Origin: Paraburkholderia susongensis
Lineage (GTDB): Bacteria > Pseudomonadota > Gammaproteobacteria > Burkholderiales > Burkholderiaceae
Length of the DNA: 64,000 bases
Assembly (NCBI RefSeq): GCF_900177725.1
Contig: NZ_FXAT01000009.1
Location: 62,001-126,000, forward strand
Reading direction: 5' to 3'
In this document: one piece after another, positions 50,819 to 59,488 of the stretch
How the letters are laid out: every line of letters begins with the position of its first letter
How positions within the stretch are numbered: position 1 is the first letter of the stretch
Position numbers and translations under genes: made by a program
Notes under the pieces: model-generated
What the model saw: only the letters and a program-made list of their open reading frames with translations
Databases searched by the model: none
Told to the model about the DNA's origin: nothing

Positions 50819-51784
50819 ATGGACAATCTCGGCGACATCCGTCTCTTCGTCGAAGCGGCGCAGCAAGGCAGCCTGTCGGCGGCGGGCCGCAAGATGGGTC
50901 TCACGCCCGCCGCGGCGAGCGCGCGTCTCGCGAAACTCGAAGCGCATCTGAAAGCGCGGCTTTTCGAGCGCACCACACGCCAGTTGCGGCTCACCGACGA
51001 AGGCCGGCTCTACCTGAACTGCTGCCGCCAGGCGCTGCAATCACTCGACGACGCCGAAGCGGCGCTGCAGGCGGGCCAGGGCGTCGTGCGCGGCAAGGTG
51101 CGGATCTCGGCGACGTCCGACTTCGGCCGCAATCTGCTGATGCACTGGCTCGACGAATTCAACGCGCTGTATCCGGAAGTGCAGTTCGCGCTGATGCTGT
51201 CGGATTCGCTGTCGAATCTCGTGCAGGAGGACATCGATCTCGCGATCCGCTTCGGCGTGCCGCCCGACAGTTCGCTGGTCGCGCGCAAGCTGGCGCCGAA
51301 CCGGCGCGTGCTGTGCGCGTCGCCGGAATACGTCGCGCGCAAGGGCGAGCCGAAAGACCCGCGGGATCTGGCCAATTTCGATTGCATCGTGCTCGGCACC
51401 GCATCCGGGCCGGTGAACGAGTGGCGCTTCACGCGCGGCGACGAAGTGCAGCACTACACCGTGCCGCTCGACTCCGCGCGCGAAACCAACGACGGCGCGG
51501 TCGCCCGCGAATGGGCGCTGCGCGGCTACGGGATCGTCATCAAGTCGATGTGGGATGTGGAGGCGGATCTGCGCTGCGATGGACTGAAGGTCCTGCTGCC
51601 CGAGTGGCGCTACCCGGACGCGCCGCTGCACGCGCTCTATCACCGCAACCGCTTCATGGCGCCGCGCGTGCGCGTGCTGCTCGACTTCCTCGCCGAGCGT
51701 TTCGCGCAGTGGTCGAGCGAACTGGAAAGCCTGCTCGGCCTGCCGCCGGAGCCCCCGGCCGGCGGCCAAACCCGCGCTCACTGA
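50819..51784 (+). CDS. LysR-family transcriptional regulator
   Basis: The 321-residue protein has an N-terminal winged helix (MDNLGDIRLFVEAAQQGSLSAAGRKMGLTPAAASARLAKLEAHLKARLFERTTRQLRLTDEG, in parts) and a C-terminal substrate-binding domain (VRGKVRISATSDFGRNLLMHWLDEF, LAIRFGVPPDSSLVARKLAPNRRVL). It belongs to the CrgA-like group. It is divergent from the DHA1 transporter and likely regulates it. Confidence 0.9.
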   Translation: MDNLGDIRLFVEAAQQGSLSAAGRKMGLTPAAASARLAKLEAHLKARLFERTTRQLRLTDEGRLYLNCCRQALQSLDDAEAALQAGQGVVRGKVRISATSDFGRNLLMHWLDEFNALYPEVQFALMLSDSLSNLVQEDIDLAIRFGVPPDSSLVARKLAPNRRVLCASPEYVARKGEPKDPRDLANFDCIVLGTASGPVNEWRFTRGDEVQHYTVPLDSARETNDGAVAREWALRGYGIVIKSMWDVEADLRCDGLKVLLPEWRYPDAPLHALYHRNRFMAPRVRVLLDFLAERFAQWSSELESLLGLPPEPPAGGQTRAH

Positions 51785-51789
51785 AGGGC

Positions 51790-51795
51790 TATAAT
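51790..51795 (+). promoter_or_regulatory. Candidate -10 element for miaB operon
   Basis: A perfect TATAAT lies about 150 bases upstream of miaB, just after the LysR stop. The expected -35 position is weak, so this is only a candidate. Confidence 0.4.
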
Positions 51796-51945
51796 ATCGA
51801 GCTACGCTGCAACGGCGCTCGCGCATGAGCTGGATGCGCGGCTGAATACACGGCCGAAGCATGACCGGACGCGCCGCGCTGCCCCGCAGTTCCTCTTCAC
51901 CCTTTATGACGCCCCCAGGTTAACCACTGCGACCGGCGAAATTCG

Positions 51946-53319
51946 ATGACCAAGAAAGTTTATGTAAAGACCTTCGGCTGCCAGATGAACGAGTACGACT
52001 CCGACAAGATGGTCGACGTGCTCGGTGCCGCTGAAGGACTCGTCAAGACCGACACGCCGGAAGACGCCGACGTGATCCTGTTCAATACCTGCTCGGTGCG
52101 CGAAAAAGCGCAGGAGAAAGTCTTCTCCGACCTCGGCCGCGTGCGCGAGCTGAAGGACGCGAATCCCAACCTGATTATCGGCGTGGGCGGCTGTGTGGCG
52201 AGCCAGGAAGGCGCATCGATCGTCGCGCGCGCGCCGTACGTCGATATCGTGTTCGGTCCGCAAACGCTGCACCGCCTGCCGCAGATGATCGGCGAGCGCC
52301 GCGCGAGCGGCCGCGCCCAGGTCGATATTTCGTTCCCCGAAATCGAGAAGTTCGATCACCTGCCGCCCGCGCGCGTCGACGGTCCGAGCGCGTTCGTGTC
52401 GATCATGGAAGGCTGCAGCAAGTACTGCAGCTATTGCGTCGTGCCGTACACGCGCGGCGAGGAAGTATCGCGCCCGCTCGACGACGTGCTCACCGAAATC
52501 GCCGGCCTCGCCGACCAGGGCGTGCGCGAAGTCACGCTGCTCGGCCAGAACGTCAATGCCTACCGTGGCGCGCTCACGCTCGGCTCGACCGAAATCGCCG
52601 ACTTCGCGACGCTGATCGAATACGTCGCCGATCTTCCCGGCATCGAACGGATTCGCTACACCACGTCGCATCCGAAGGAATTCACGCAGCGCCTCATCGA
52701 CACCTACGCGAAGGTGCCCAAGCTCGTGAGCCATCTGCATCTGCCGGTGCAGCACGGCTCCGACCGCATCCTGATGGCGATGAAGCGCGGCTACACGGTG
52801 CTCGAATACAAGTCCGTGATCCGCAAGCTGCGCGCGATCCGCCCGGACCTGTCGCTGTCGACCGACATGATCGTCGGCTTCCCCGGCGAGACCGAGGAAG
52901 ACTTCGCGAAGATGATGGCGCTCGTCGACGAGATGAAGTACGACACGAGCTTCTCGTTCATCTACAGCCCGCGTCCCGGCACGCCGGCCGCGAACCTGCA
53001 CGACGACACGCCGCGCGAAGTGAAGCTCAAGCGCCTGCAACACCTGCAGGCCACGATCGAAGAGAACGTGCAGCGCATCAGCCATGCGATGGTGGGCAAA
53101 GTCGAGCGTATTCTGGTCGAGCGCCCGGCGCGCAAGGACCCGAACGAACTCGCGGGCCGCACCGAGAACAACCGCGTCGTCAATTTCCCGGCGCCGGTTG
53201 CATCGCACGCACGGCTGATCGGCCAGATGGTCGACGTGAAGATCGTTCATGCGTACCCGCACTCGCTGCGCGGCGAACTCGTGATGGTTCACGACGACAA
53301 CGCGGCCACGACGCACTAG
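51946..53319 (+). CDS. miaB: tRNA-2-methylthio-N6-dimethylallyladenosine synthase MiaB
   Basis: The 457-residue radical SAM methylthiotransferase modifies A37 of tRNAs that read UNN codons. The N-terminal MTTase domain starts KVYVKTFGCQMNEYDSDKM. The radical SAM cluster is in EGCSKYCSYCVVPYTRGEE. The TRAM domain at the C-terminus (KVERILVERPARKDPNELAGRTENN, in parts) binds RNA. It heads the conserved miaB-phoH-ybeY-corC-lnt block. Confidence 0.95.
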   Translation: MTKKVYVKTFGCQMNEYDSDKMVDVLGAAEGLVKTDTPEDADVILFNTCSVREKAQEKVFSDLGRVRELKDANPNLIIGVGGCVASQEGASIVARAPYVDIVFGPQTLHRLPQMIGERRASGRAQVDISFPEIEKFDHLPPARVDGPSAFVSIMEGCSKYCSYCVVPYTRGEEVSRPLDDVLTEIAGLADQGVREVTLLGQNVNAYRGALTLGSTEIADFATLIEYVADLPGIERIRYTTSHPKEFTQRLIDTYAKVPKLVSHLHLPVQHGSDRILMAMKRGYTVLEYKSVIRKLRAIRPDLSLSTDMIVGFPGETEEDFAKMMALVDEMKYDTSFSFIYSPRPGTPAANLHDDTPREVKLKRLQHLQATIEENVQRISHAMVGKVERILVERPARKDPNELAGRTENNRVVNFPAPVASHARLIGQMVDVKIVHAYPHSLRGELVMVHDDNAATTH

Positions 53320-53394
53320 GCGTCCCGCACGCAACCCGTAAGCGACCAGCAGGCACGCCCCGCGTACCGCAACCGACAGGATCGACTCACCGCC

Positions 53395-54477
53395 TTGAAG
53401 ACCACTCAGCAGCATCTGGAATTCACCGCACCGCGCGAGGACAACGCGCGGCTCGCCAACCTCTGCGGACCGCTCGACGAAAATCTGCGGCAAATCGAGC
53501 AGGCGCTCGACGTGACCCTGCAGCGCCGCGGCCATCGCATCACGATCCGCGGGCGCGGCGCGAAACTCGCGCTCACCGCGCTCGAAAACTTCTACAACAA
53601 CGCGCGCGAACCGCTCTCGGTCGACGACATCCAGCTCGCGCTCGTCGAAGTGCGCCATCCAGTGCGCCACCGCCCGAACGGCAATGGCAACGACAACGGC
53701 AATGGCGACGAAGCCGGCGACCCGCGTTTTGCGGGCAACCCCGATCATCCGTTCGACCAGCCCGCCGACATCGACGACGACCTTCAGGAATACGGCCCGA
53801 AGCTGTACACGCGGCGCGCGGATCTGCGCGGCCGCACGCCGGCGCAGCGCGAATACCTGAAGCAGATCATCTCGCACGACGTCACGTTCGGCATCGGGCC
53901 GGCCGGCACGGGCAAGACCTATCTCGCGGTGGCCTGCGCGGTCGACGCGCTCGAGCGCGACCAGGTCAAGCGCATCGTGCTCACGCGTCCGGCCGTCGAG
54001 GCGGGCGAGCGCCTCGGCTTCCTGCCGGGCGATCTCGCGCAGAAGGTCGACCCGTATCTGCGCCCGCTCTACGACGCGCTCTACGACCTGCTCGGCTTCG
54101 ACAAGACCGCGAAGATGTTCGAGCGGCAGATGATCGAAATCGCGCCGCTCGCCTACATGCGCGGCCGCACGCTGAACCACGCGTTCATCATCCTCGACGA
54201 GGCGCAGAACACCACGCCCGAACAGATGAAGATGTTCCTCACGCGGATCGGCTTCGGCTCGAAGGCGGTGGTCACCGGCGACACGACCCAGGTCGATCTG
54301 CCGCGCGGCCACAAGAGCGGGCTCATCGAGGCGCAGCAGGTGCTGTCGGACGTGCGCGGCATCGCGCTCACGCGCTTCACGAGCGCGGACGTGGTGCGCC
54401 ATCCGCTGGTCGCACGAATTGTGGAGGCGTACGATGCGCATGCGCAGAAAGCGGCGGCCCCGGTGGATTCGCGCTGA
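53395..54477 (+). CDS. ybeZ: PhoH-like protein (YbeZ)
   Basis: The 360-residue P-loop ATPase has Walker A GIGPAGTGKTYLAVACAVDAL, ILTRPAVEAGERLGFLPGD and Walker B IILDEAQNTTPEQMKMFLTR. An N-terminal KH-like region and an acidic linker rich in Gly and Asn (around 95-115) precede it. It works with YbeY in RNA metabolism. The start is TTG with a distant AGGA site; no better start is visible. Confidence 0.93.
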   Translation: MKTTQQHLEFTAPREDNARLANLCGPLDENLRQIEQALDVTLQRRGHRITIRGRGAKLALTALENFYNNAREPLSVDDIQLALVEVRHPVRHRPNGNGNDNGNGDEAGDPRFAGNPDHPFDQPADIDDDLQEYGPKLYTRRADLRGRTPAQREYLKQIISHDVTFGIGPAGTGKTYLAVACAVDALERDQVKRIVLTRPAVEAGERLGFLPGDLAQKVDPYLRPLYDALYDLLGFDKTAKMFERQMIEIAPLAYMRGRTLNHAFIILDEAQNTTPEQMKMFLTRIGFGSKAVVTGDTTQVDLPRGHKSGLIEAQQVLSDVRGIALTRFTSADVVRHPLVARIVEAYDAHAQKAAAPVDSR

Positions 54478-54528
54478 GGACGCCACAAACGCCCACGCCA
54501 CGAACACCAAGCACCGAAACGAAACCGC

Positions 54529-54990
54529 ATGAGCCGCGCCCCGAAACTGAGCCTGAACCTGCAATTCCCCGCCGCCAAAGCCTGGCCGGAACACAAGGCG
54601 CTGCTGCCGCGCGCCACCGTGGCCGGCTGGATCAAGGCGGCGCTCTTCGCGGACGGCGAACTGACCGTGCGCTTCGTCGACGCAGAGGAAGGCCGCACGC
54701 TGAACCGCACCTATCGCGGCAAAGACTACGCGACCAACGTACTGACTTTCGCGTACGCCGAATCGGAAGAAGATCCGGTGACGGGCGACCTGATCCTGTG
54801 CTGCCCCGTGGTCGAGAAGGAAGCCGCCGAGCAGGGCAAGCCGCTCCTCGAGCACTACGCGCATCTGCTCGTGCACGGCACGCTGCACGCGCAGGGCTAC
54901 GATCACGAGATCGAAGAAGAAGCCGAGGAAATGGAGTCGATCGAAACCGAAATCCTCGGCAAGCTCGGATTTCCGGATCCTTATCAATAG
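54529..54990 (+). CDS. ybeY: Endoribonuclease YbeY
   Basis: The 153-residue metal-dependent RNase for 16S rRNA maturation and ribosome quality control has the signature HLLVHGTLHAQGYDHEIEEEAEEMESIE, with the three His metal ligands. The length is normal. It follows the phoH-like gene by 51 bases, the usual pairing. Confidence 0.95.
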   Translation: MSRAPKLSLNLQFPAAKAWPEHKALLPRATVAGWIKAALFADGELTVRFVDAEEGRTLNRTYRGKDYATNVLTFAYAESEEDPVTGDLILCCPVVEKEAAEQGKPLLEHYAHLLVHGTLHAQGYDHEIEEEAEEMESIETEILGKLGFPDPYQ

Positions 54991-55059
54991 GCGGCCAACG
55001 CGCTGCGATCCCCGGTCCGCTTAGCCCCCTTTTTACGCCATCCACGATCGAACCACACC

Positions 55060-55773
55060 GTGAGCACCTCGCCCTCTGAAGCCGATATTTCCACGCGCTG
55101 CCCAGACTACCCGCCGGTGCTCGGCGAATCACGGCTGCTGACGGACGAGGAACTGCGCGTGTCGCTCGAATACACGCTGCGCGACTGGGATCGCAAACGC
55201 GACCTGTGGCTGTTCGGCTATGGCTCGCTGATCTGGAATCCGGGCCTGCCCACCGTCGAGGCGATGCGCTCGAAGGTGCATGGCTATCATCGCGGGCTCT
55301 ATCTCTGGTCGCGCGTGAATCGCGGCACGCCCGAGCAACCCGGCCTCGTGCTCGCGCTCGACCGCGGCGGCTCGTGCACCGGCATGGCGTTCCGGCTCGC
55401 CGCGGAAGGATCGATGCCGCATCTCGAAGCGCTGTGGCGCCGCGAAATGCCGATGGGCTCGTACCGGCCCGCGTGGCTGCCCTGCGTGCTCGCGGACGGC
55501 CGGCGCGTCGACGCGCTCGCATTCGTGATGCGCCGCGAAGCGTCGAGCTACACCGGCAAGCTGCGCGACGACATCATCCGGACCGTGCTTGGCTGCGCAT
55601 GCGGCCGCTACGGCACGACGTTCGAGTACGTGAATCGCACAGTCCATGCGCTGCGCGAATGCGGCATGCCCGACCGCGCGCTCGAGGCGCTGCTCGCGCG
55701 TTGCAGCAAGGCAGAGGGGAGCGAGGAAGCGCAAGAGGCCGCTTTGCCGGGTCGCGAGGGGTCGGGGCGATAA
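55060..55773 (+). CDS. ChaC-type gamma-glutamylcyclotransferase
   Basis: The 237-residue protein has the cyclotransferase fold start LWLFGYGSLIWNPG, then HRGLYLWSRVNRGTPEQPGLVLALDRGG (in parts). A Glu in WRREMPMGSYRPAWLPC may be catalytic. ChaC enzymes release 5-oxoproline from glutathione. The start is GTG. It is inserted between ybeY and corC, which are adjacent in many relatives, so it may be co-transcribed with them. Confidence 0.88.
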   Translation: MSTSPSEADISTRCPDYPPVLGESRLLTDEELRVSLEYTLRDWDRKRDLWLFGYGSLIWNPGLPTVEAMRSKVHGYHRGLYLWSRVNRGTPEQPGLVLALDRGGSCTGMAFRLAAEGSMPHLEALWRREMPMGSYRPAWLPCVLADGRRVDALAFVMRREASSYTGKLRDDIIRTVLGCACGRYGTTFEYVNRTVHALRECGMPDRALEALLARCSKAEGSEEAQEAALPGREGSGR

Positions 55774-55958
55774 AATTTTCCCGACAGCGCTTTTGCAAGC
55801 GTAATCGGTTAGGATGAACCTACGCTCCGCCGTCGCGGCGCGGCCGTTTCACCCTGGCTTAGCTCATCGCCAGGCCCGGCGGGACACGGTTCCGCCATGC
55901 GCCTGGTGTATCCTTAACAATCCGCAACAGCGCGCCCAGTCTTGCCGGGCGCACTACC

Positions 55959-56864
55959 ATGAACGACACGTATCCCAGTCGGCGCCATACCGGACGCCAA
56001 CTCGACAAACCGCAGGAAAAGCGCTCGCTGCTCGAGCGCCTGACCGACTTCATCTCGCCCGAGCCCGACTCGCGCGCCGAACTTCTGGAAATTCTGCAGG
56101 ACGCGCACGAGCGCAACCTGATCGACGCCGACTCGCTGTCGATGATCGAAGGCGTGTTCCAGGTGTCGGAATTGAGCGCACGCGACATCATGGTGCCGCG
56201 CGCGCAAATGGACGCGATCAACATCGCGGACAACCCCGCTGAATTCATCCCGTACGTGCTGGAAAAAGCGCACTCGCGCTATCCGGTCTACGAGGGCAAC
56301 CGCGACAACATCATCGGCGTGCTGCTCGCGAAGGACCTGTTGCGCTACTACGCCGAAGAAGAGTTCGACGTGCGCGGCATGCTGCGCCCGGCCGTGTTCA
56401 TCCCCGAGTCGAAGCGCCTGAACGTGCTGCTGCACGACTTCCGCGTGAACCGCAATCACCTCGCGGTGGTCGTCGACGAATACGGCGGCGTGGCGGGTCT
56501 CATCACGATCGAGGACGTGCTCGAGCAGATCGTCGGCGACATCGAGGACGAATACGATTTCGACGAGGAAAGCGGCAACATCATCGCGTCGCCGGACGGG
56601 CGCTTCCGTGTGCGCGCGCTGACCGAGATCGAGCAGTTCAACGAGACCTTCGGTACGCACTACTCGGACGAGGAAGTCGATACGATCGGCGGGCTCGTCA
56701 CGCACCATTTCGGCCGCGTGCCGCATCGCGGCGAAAAGGTCCGCCTCGACGATCTGATCTTCGAGATCCTGCGCGGCGACGCTCGCCAGGTCCACATGCT
56801 GCTGGTGCGCCGCGACCCGCTCGCGGGACAGCGCGAGCGCGAGGCGCAGCACGTGCAGACCTGA
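55959..56864 (+). CDS. corC: CorC/HlyC family CBS-domain protein
   Basis: The 301-residue protein has two CBS domains (ARDIMVPRAQMDAINI; RVNRNHLAVVVDEYGGVAGLITIEDVLEQIVGDIEDEYD, in parts) and a C-terminal CorC/HlyC domain (GRFRVRALTEIEQFNETF, EVDTIGGLVTHHFGRVPHRGE). It belongs to the group linked to Mg/Co efflux and sits directly before lnt as in many proteobacteria. Confidence 0.93.
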   Translation: MNDTYPSRRHTGRQLDKPQEKRSLLERLTDFISPEPDSRAELLEILQDAHERNLIDADSLSMIEGVFQVSELSARDIMVPRAQMDAINIADNPAEFIPYVLEKAHSRYPVYEGNRDNIIGVLLAKDLLRYYAEEEFDVRGMLRPAVFIPESKRLNVLLHDFRVNRNHLAVVVDEYGGVAGLITIEDVLEQIVGDIEDEYDFDEESGNIIASPDGRFRVRALTEIEQFNETFGTHYSDEEVDTIGGLVTHHFGRVPHRGEKVRLDDLIFEILRGDARQVHMLLVRRDPLAGQREREAQHVQT

Positions 56865-56879
56865 GACGACCGCGCAACA

Positions 56880-58625
56880 ATGGCCGACCCGATCACTTCC
56901 CGTTCGCGCCGCGGCGTGAGCCCCCCCGCTTCCGACGACGACGGCGCGCGCAGTCGCGCGCTGCCGCGCTGGCATTACCTCGTCGCGCTCGTCGCCGGCG
57001 CGGCGAACACGCTTTCGTTCGCGCCAACGCCGCATGGCGGCTGGCTGCAGCTCGCGATCTTCGTGTTTTTCTTCGCATGGCTCACGCGCAGCACCGGCTG
57101 GAAAAGCGCCGCGCTGACGGGCGGCGCGTTCGGCTTCGGCAACTTCATGACCGGCGTGTGGTGGCTGTATGTGAGCATGCACTACTACGGCGGCATGCCC
57201 GCGCCGCTCGCCGGCACGGCGCTCGTGTTGTTCTCGCTGTACCTCGCCGTCTATCCGGCGCTCGCCGCAGGAGCGTGGTCGTTCTGCGCGGGCCACGCGC
57301 GCAACGGCGCAGCCGACGAGCGCGCGCCGTTCTCGCCAACCTGGCACGGCGCGCTTGCGTTCGCGAGCGCGTGGGCCGTGAGCGAATGGCTGCGCGGCAC
57401 GGTATTCACCGGCTTTCCGTGGCTCGCCACCGGCTACGCGCAGGTCGACGGCCCGTTCGCCGGATTTGCGCCGGTGGTCGGCGTGTACGGCGTCGGCTGG
57501 ATGCTCGCATTGACGGCCGCGCTGATCGTGCAGGCGCTGCTGCCGCTCATGCCGTCGCGCCCGTCAAGCCGCGCGCACGAGTCGCGCCACGCAATCGCCA
57601 ACGCCGGCATGACCGGCGCCACCGGCCGCGCCGCACCGCGCCGCGCGGCGTCCATCGCGGTGCCGGCAGGCGTTGCGCTCGCGCTGATCGTGATCGGCCT
57701 GCTGCTGCCGCTCGTTCGATGGACCACGCCCGCTAACGCAGCGCTGTCGGTGCGTCTGTTGCAAGGCAACGTGAAGCAGGAGATGAAATTCGAGGAAGCC
57801 GGCACGCGCGCGGCGATCGACGAGTATCAGCAGATGATTACGTCGAAGCCGGCCGATCTGATCGTCACGCCGGAAACCGCGATTCCGGTGCTCGCGCAGC
57901 AACTGCCGCCGAACTTCGCGGCGGCGATTCGCCAGTTTTCGGATTCGACCGGCAGCGCGATCCTGTTCGGCGCGATCGGCGGCACCATCACGCCGGAAGG
58001 TCAGGTGGTCGACTACACGAACAGTCTGTTTGGCGTCACGCCCGGCTCGCACGAGATTTACCGTTACGACAAGCATCACCTCGTGCCGTTCGGCGAATTC
58101 GTGCCGTGGGGCTTCCGCTGGTTCGTCAACCTGATGAACATTCCGCTCGGCGACTTCTTCCGCGGGCCGCCGGTGCAAAAGCCGTTCATGGTTCATAACC
58201 AGCCGGTCGCGGTCAACATCTGCTACGAGGACATCTTCGGCGAGGAGATCGCGCGCACGCTGCGCGAGAACGCAACGCCCGCCGGTGTGCTCGTCAATTC
58301 GACCAACCTCGCGTGGTTCGGCGACACGATCGCGCTCGACCAGCATCTGCAGATTGCGCGCATGCGCTCGCTCGAAACCGGCCGGCCGATGCTGCGCGCC
58401 ACCAACACCGGCATGACGGCCGCGATCGATGCGGACGGCCGCGTGATCGGACGCCTGACGCCCTATACGGTCGGCTCGCTCGACGTGACCGTGCAGGGCA
58501 CGTCGGGCAACACGCCTTACGTGACGAGCGGCAACAACACGGTGCTGGCGGTATCGGCGCTGCTGCTCGCGTTCGGTTTCGCGTTCGGACCAGGAATCGC
58601 GCGGCGCCGCAACGGTGGGCGGTGA
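56880..58625 (+). CDS. lnt: Apolipoprotein N-acyltransferase
   Basis: The 581-residue inner-membrane enzyme adds the third acyl chain to lipoproteins. About six N-terminal membrane segments (for example GNFMTGVWWLYVSMHYYGG) precede the nitrilase-like domain with the catalytic triad: Glu in VTPETAIPV, Lys in YDKHHLVPFGEFVPWG and Cys in VNICYEDIFGEEIA. A short Arg/Ala-rich segment lies before the catalytic domain. It begins 15 bases after corC, probably co-transcribed. Confidence 0.94.
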   Translation: MADPITSRSRRGVSPPASDDDGARSRALPRWHYLVALVAGAANTLSFAPTPHGGWLQLAIFVFFFAWLTRSTGWKSAALTGGAFGFGNFMTGVWWLYVSMHYYGGMPAPLAGTALVLFSLYLAVYPALAAGAWSFCAGHARNGAADERAPFSPTWHGALAFASAWAVSEWLRGTVFTGFPWLATGYAQVDGPFAGFAPVVGVYGVGWMLALTAALIVQALLPLMPSRPSSRAHESRHAIANAGMTGATGRAAPRRAASIAVPAGVALALIVIGLLLPLVRWTTPANAALSVRLLQGNVKQEMKFEEAGTRAAIDEYQQMITSKPADLIVTPETAIPVLAQQLPPNFAAAIRQFSDSTGSAILFGAIGGTITPEGQVVDYTNSLFGVTPGSHEIYRYDKHHLVPFGEFVPWGFRWFVNLMNIPLGDFFRGPPVQKPFMVHNQPVAVNICYEDIFGEEIARTLRENATPAGVLVNSTNLAWFGDTIALDQHLQIARMRSLETGRPMLRATNTGMTAAIDADGRVIGRLTPYTVGSLDVTVQGTSGNTPYVTSGNNTVLAVSALLLAFGFAFGPGIARRRNGGR

Positions 58626-58656
58626 TGAGTAGCGGCGGCAAACGCCGCCCGCTCGG

Positions 58657-59271
58657 TCAATTCGCCTGCACCGTATCGATGAACGACTGCCGCAGCGACA
58701 GCTTCTGGAAATGCTTGTCCAGATTCGGATGCGCTTCGCGCCAGTTCAGGTGCGGCATGCGGAAGTCGAGATAGCCGAGCGCGCAGCCGACCGCGATGTC
58801 CGCGAGCGTGTAGTGATTGCCTGCGCACCACGGTTTGCTGCCGACCCCCTGCGACATCGCGATCAGACCTTCGTCGATCTTGCGCTGCTGCCGCGCGACC
58901 CACGCATCGACGCGCTGCTCGGGCGCGCGTTGCGTGCTTTCGAGACGGATCAAGACGGCCGCGTCGAGCACACCGTCGGCGAGCGCTTCCCAGCAGCGCA
59001 CCTCGACGCGCTCGCGCCCCGACTGCGGAATCAGCTTGCCGACCGGCGAGAGCGTATCCACGTATTCGCAGATCACCCGCGAGTCGAACACGGCTTCGCC
59101 GTCTTCCATCACGAGACACGGCACCTTGCCGAGCGGATTGAAGGTGTGAATCCGGGTATCCGGCGCCCAGACGTTCTCGGACACCAGTTCGTAGTCGATC
59201 TTCTTGTCGGCAAGCACGATCCGCGCCTTGCGCACGAACGGACTGCCGAGCGAACCGATGAGTTTCATCAT
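58657..59271 (-). CDS. Glutathione S-transferase family protein
   Basis: The 204-residue protein has a thioredoxin-like N-terminal domain (MKLIGSLGSPFVRKARIVLADKKIDYEL, FNPLGKVPCLVMEDGEAVFDSRVICEYVD, in parts) and a helical C-terminal domain (GNHYTLADIAVGCALGYLDFRM). Several ATG codons stand close together (59277, 59271, 59268); spacing to AAGG favours 59271. It converges on the lnt gene. The substrate is unknown. Confidence 0.88.
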   Translation of the reverse strand: MMKLIGSLGSPFVRKARIVLADKKIDYELVSENVWAPDTRIHTFNPLGKVPCLVMEDGEAVFDSRVICEYVDTLSPVGKLIPQSGRERVEVRCWEALADGVLDAAVLIRLESTQRAPEQRVDAWVARQQRKIDEGLIAMSQGVGSKPWCAGNHYTLADIAVGCALGYLDFRMPHLNWREAHPNLDKHFQKLSLRQSFIDTVQAN

Positions 59272-59488
59272 GACCATCTGCCTTTTTCTGAATCCGGCGA
59301 AAGTATAAGTGGTCGGCGGCCTTCACGCGTGCTGCCCGCGTCTTCGCAAGCCGCCCGCGCACCCGCTGTGGGCGGATTGCAACATGTCTGCGACGGCGCT
59401 GCCGTCAGCCGCCGCACAAATCTCCGCAAAACGCGGCTGGCGGGGGGCGGACCGGCGGCAGACCAGAACGGAGCGCTACAATCGCACG

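Noticed and set aside
51904..54987. A 1027-codon open frame on the minus strand
   Set aside because: It lies antisense to miaB, phoH-like and ybeY, which have clear family motifs. The Arg/Val/Asp-rich composition is that of a shadow frame in GC-rich DNA.
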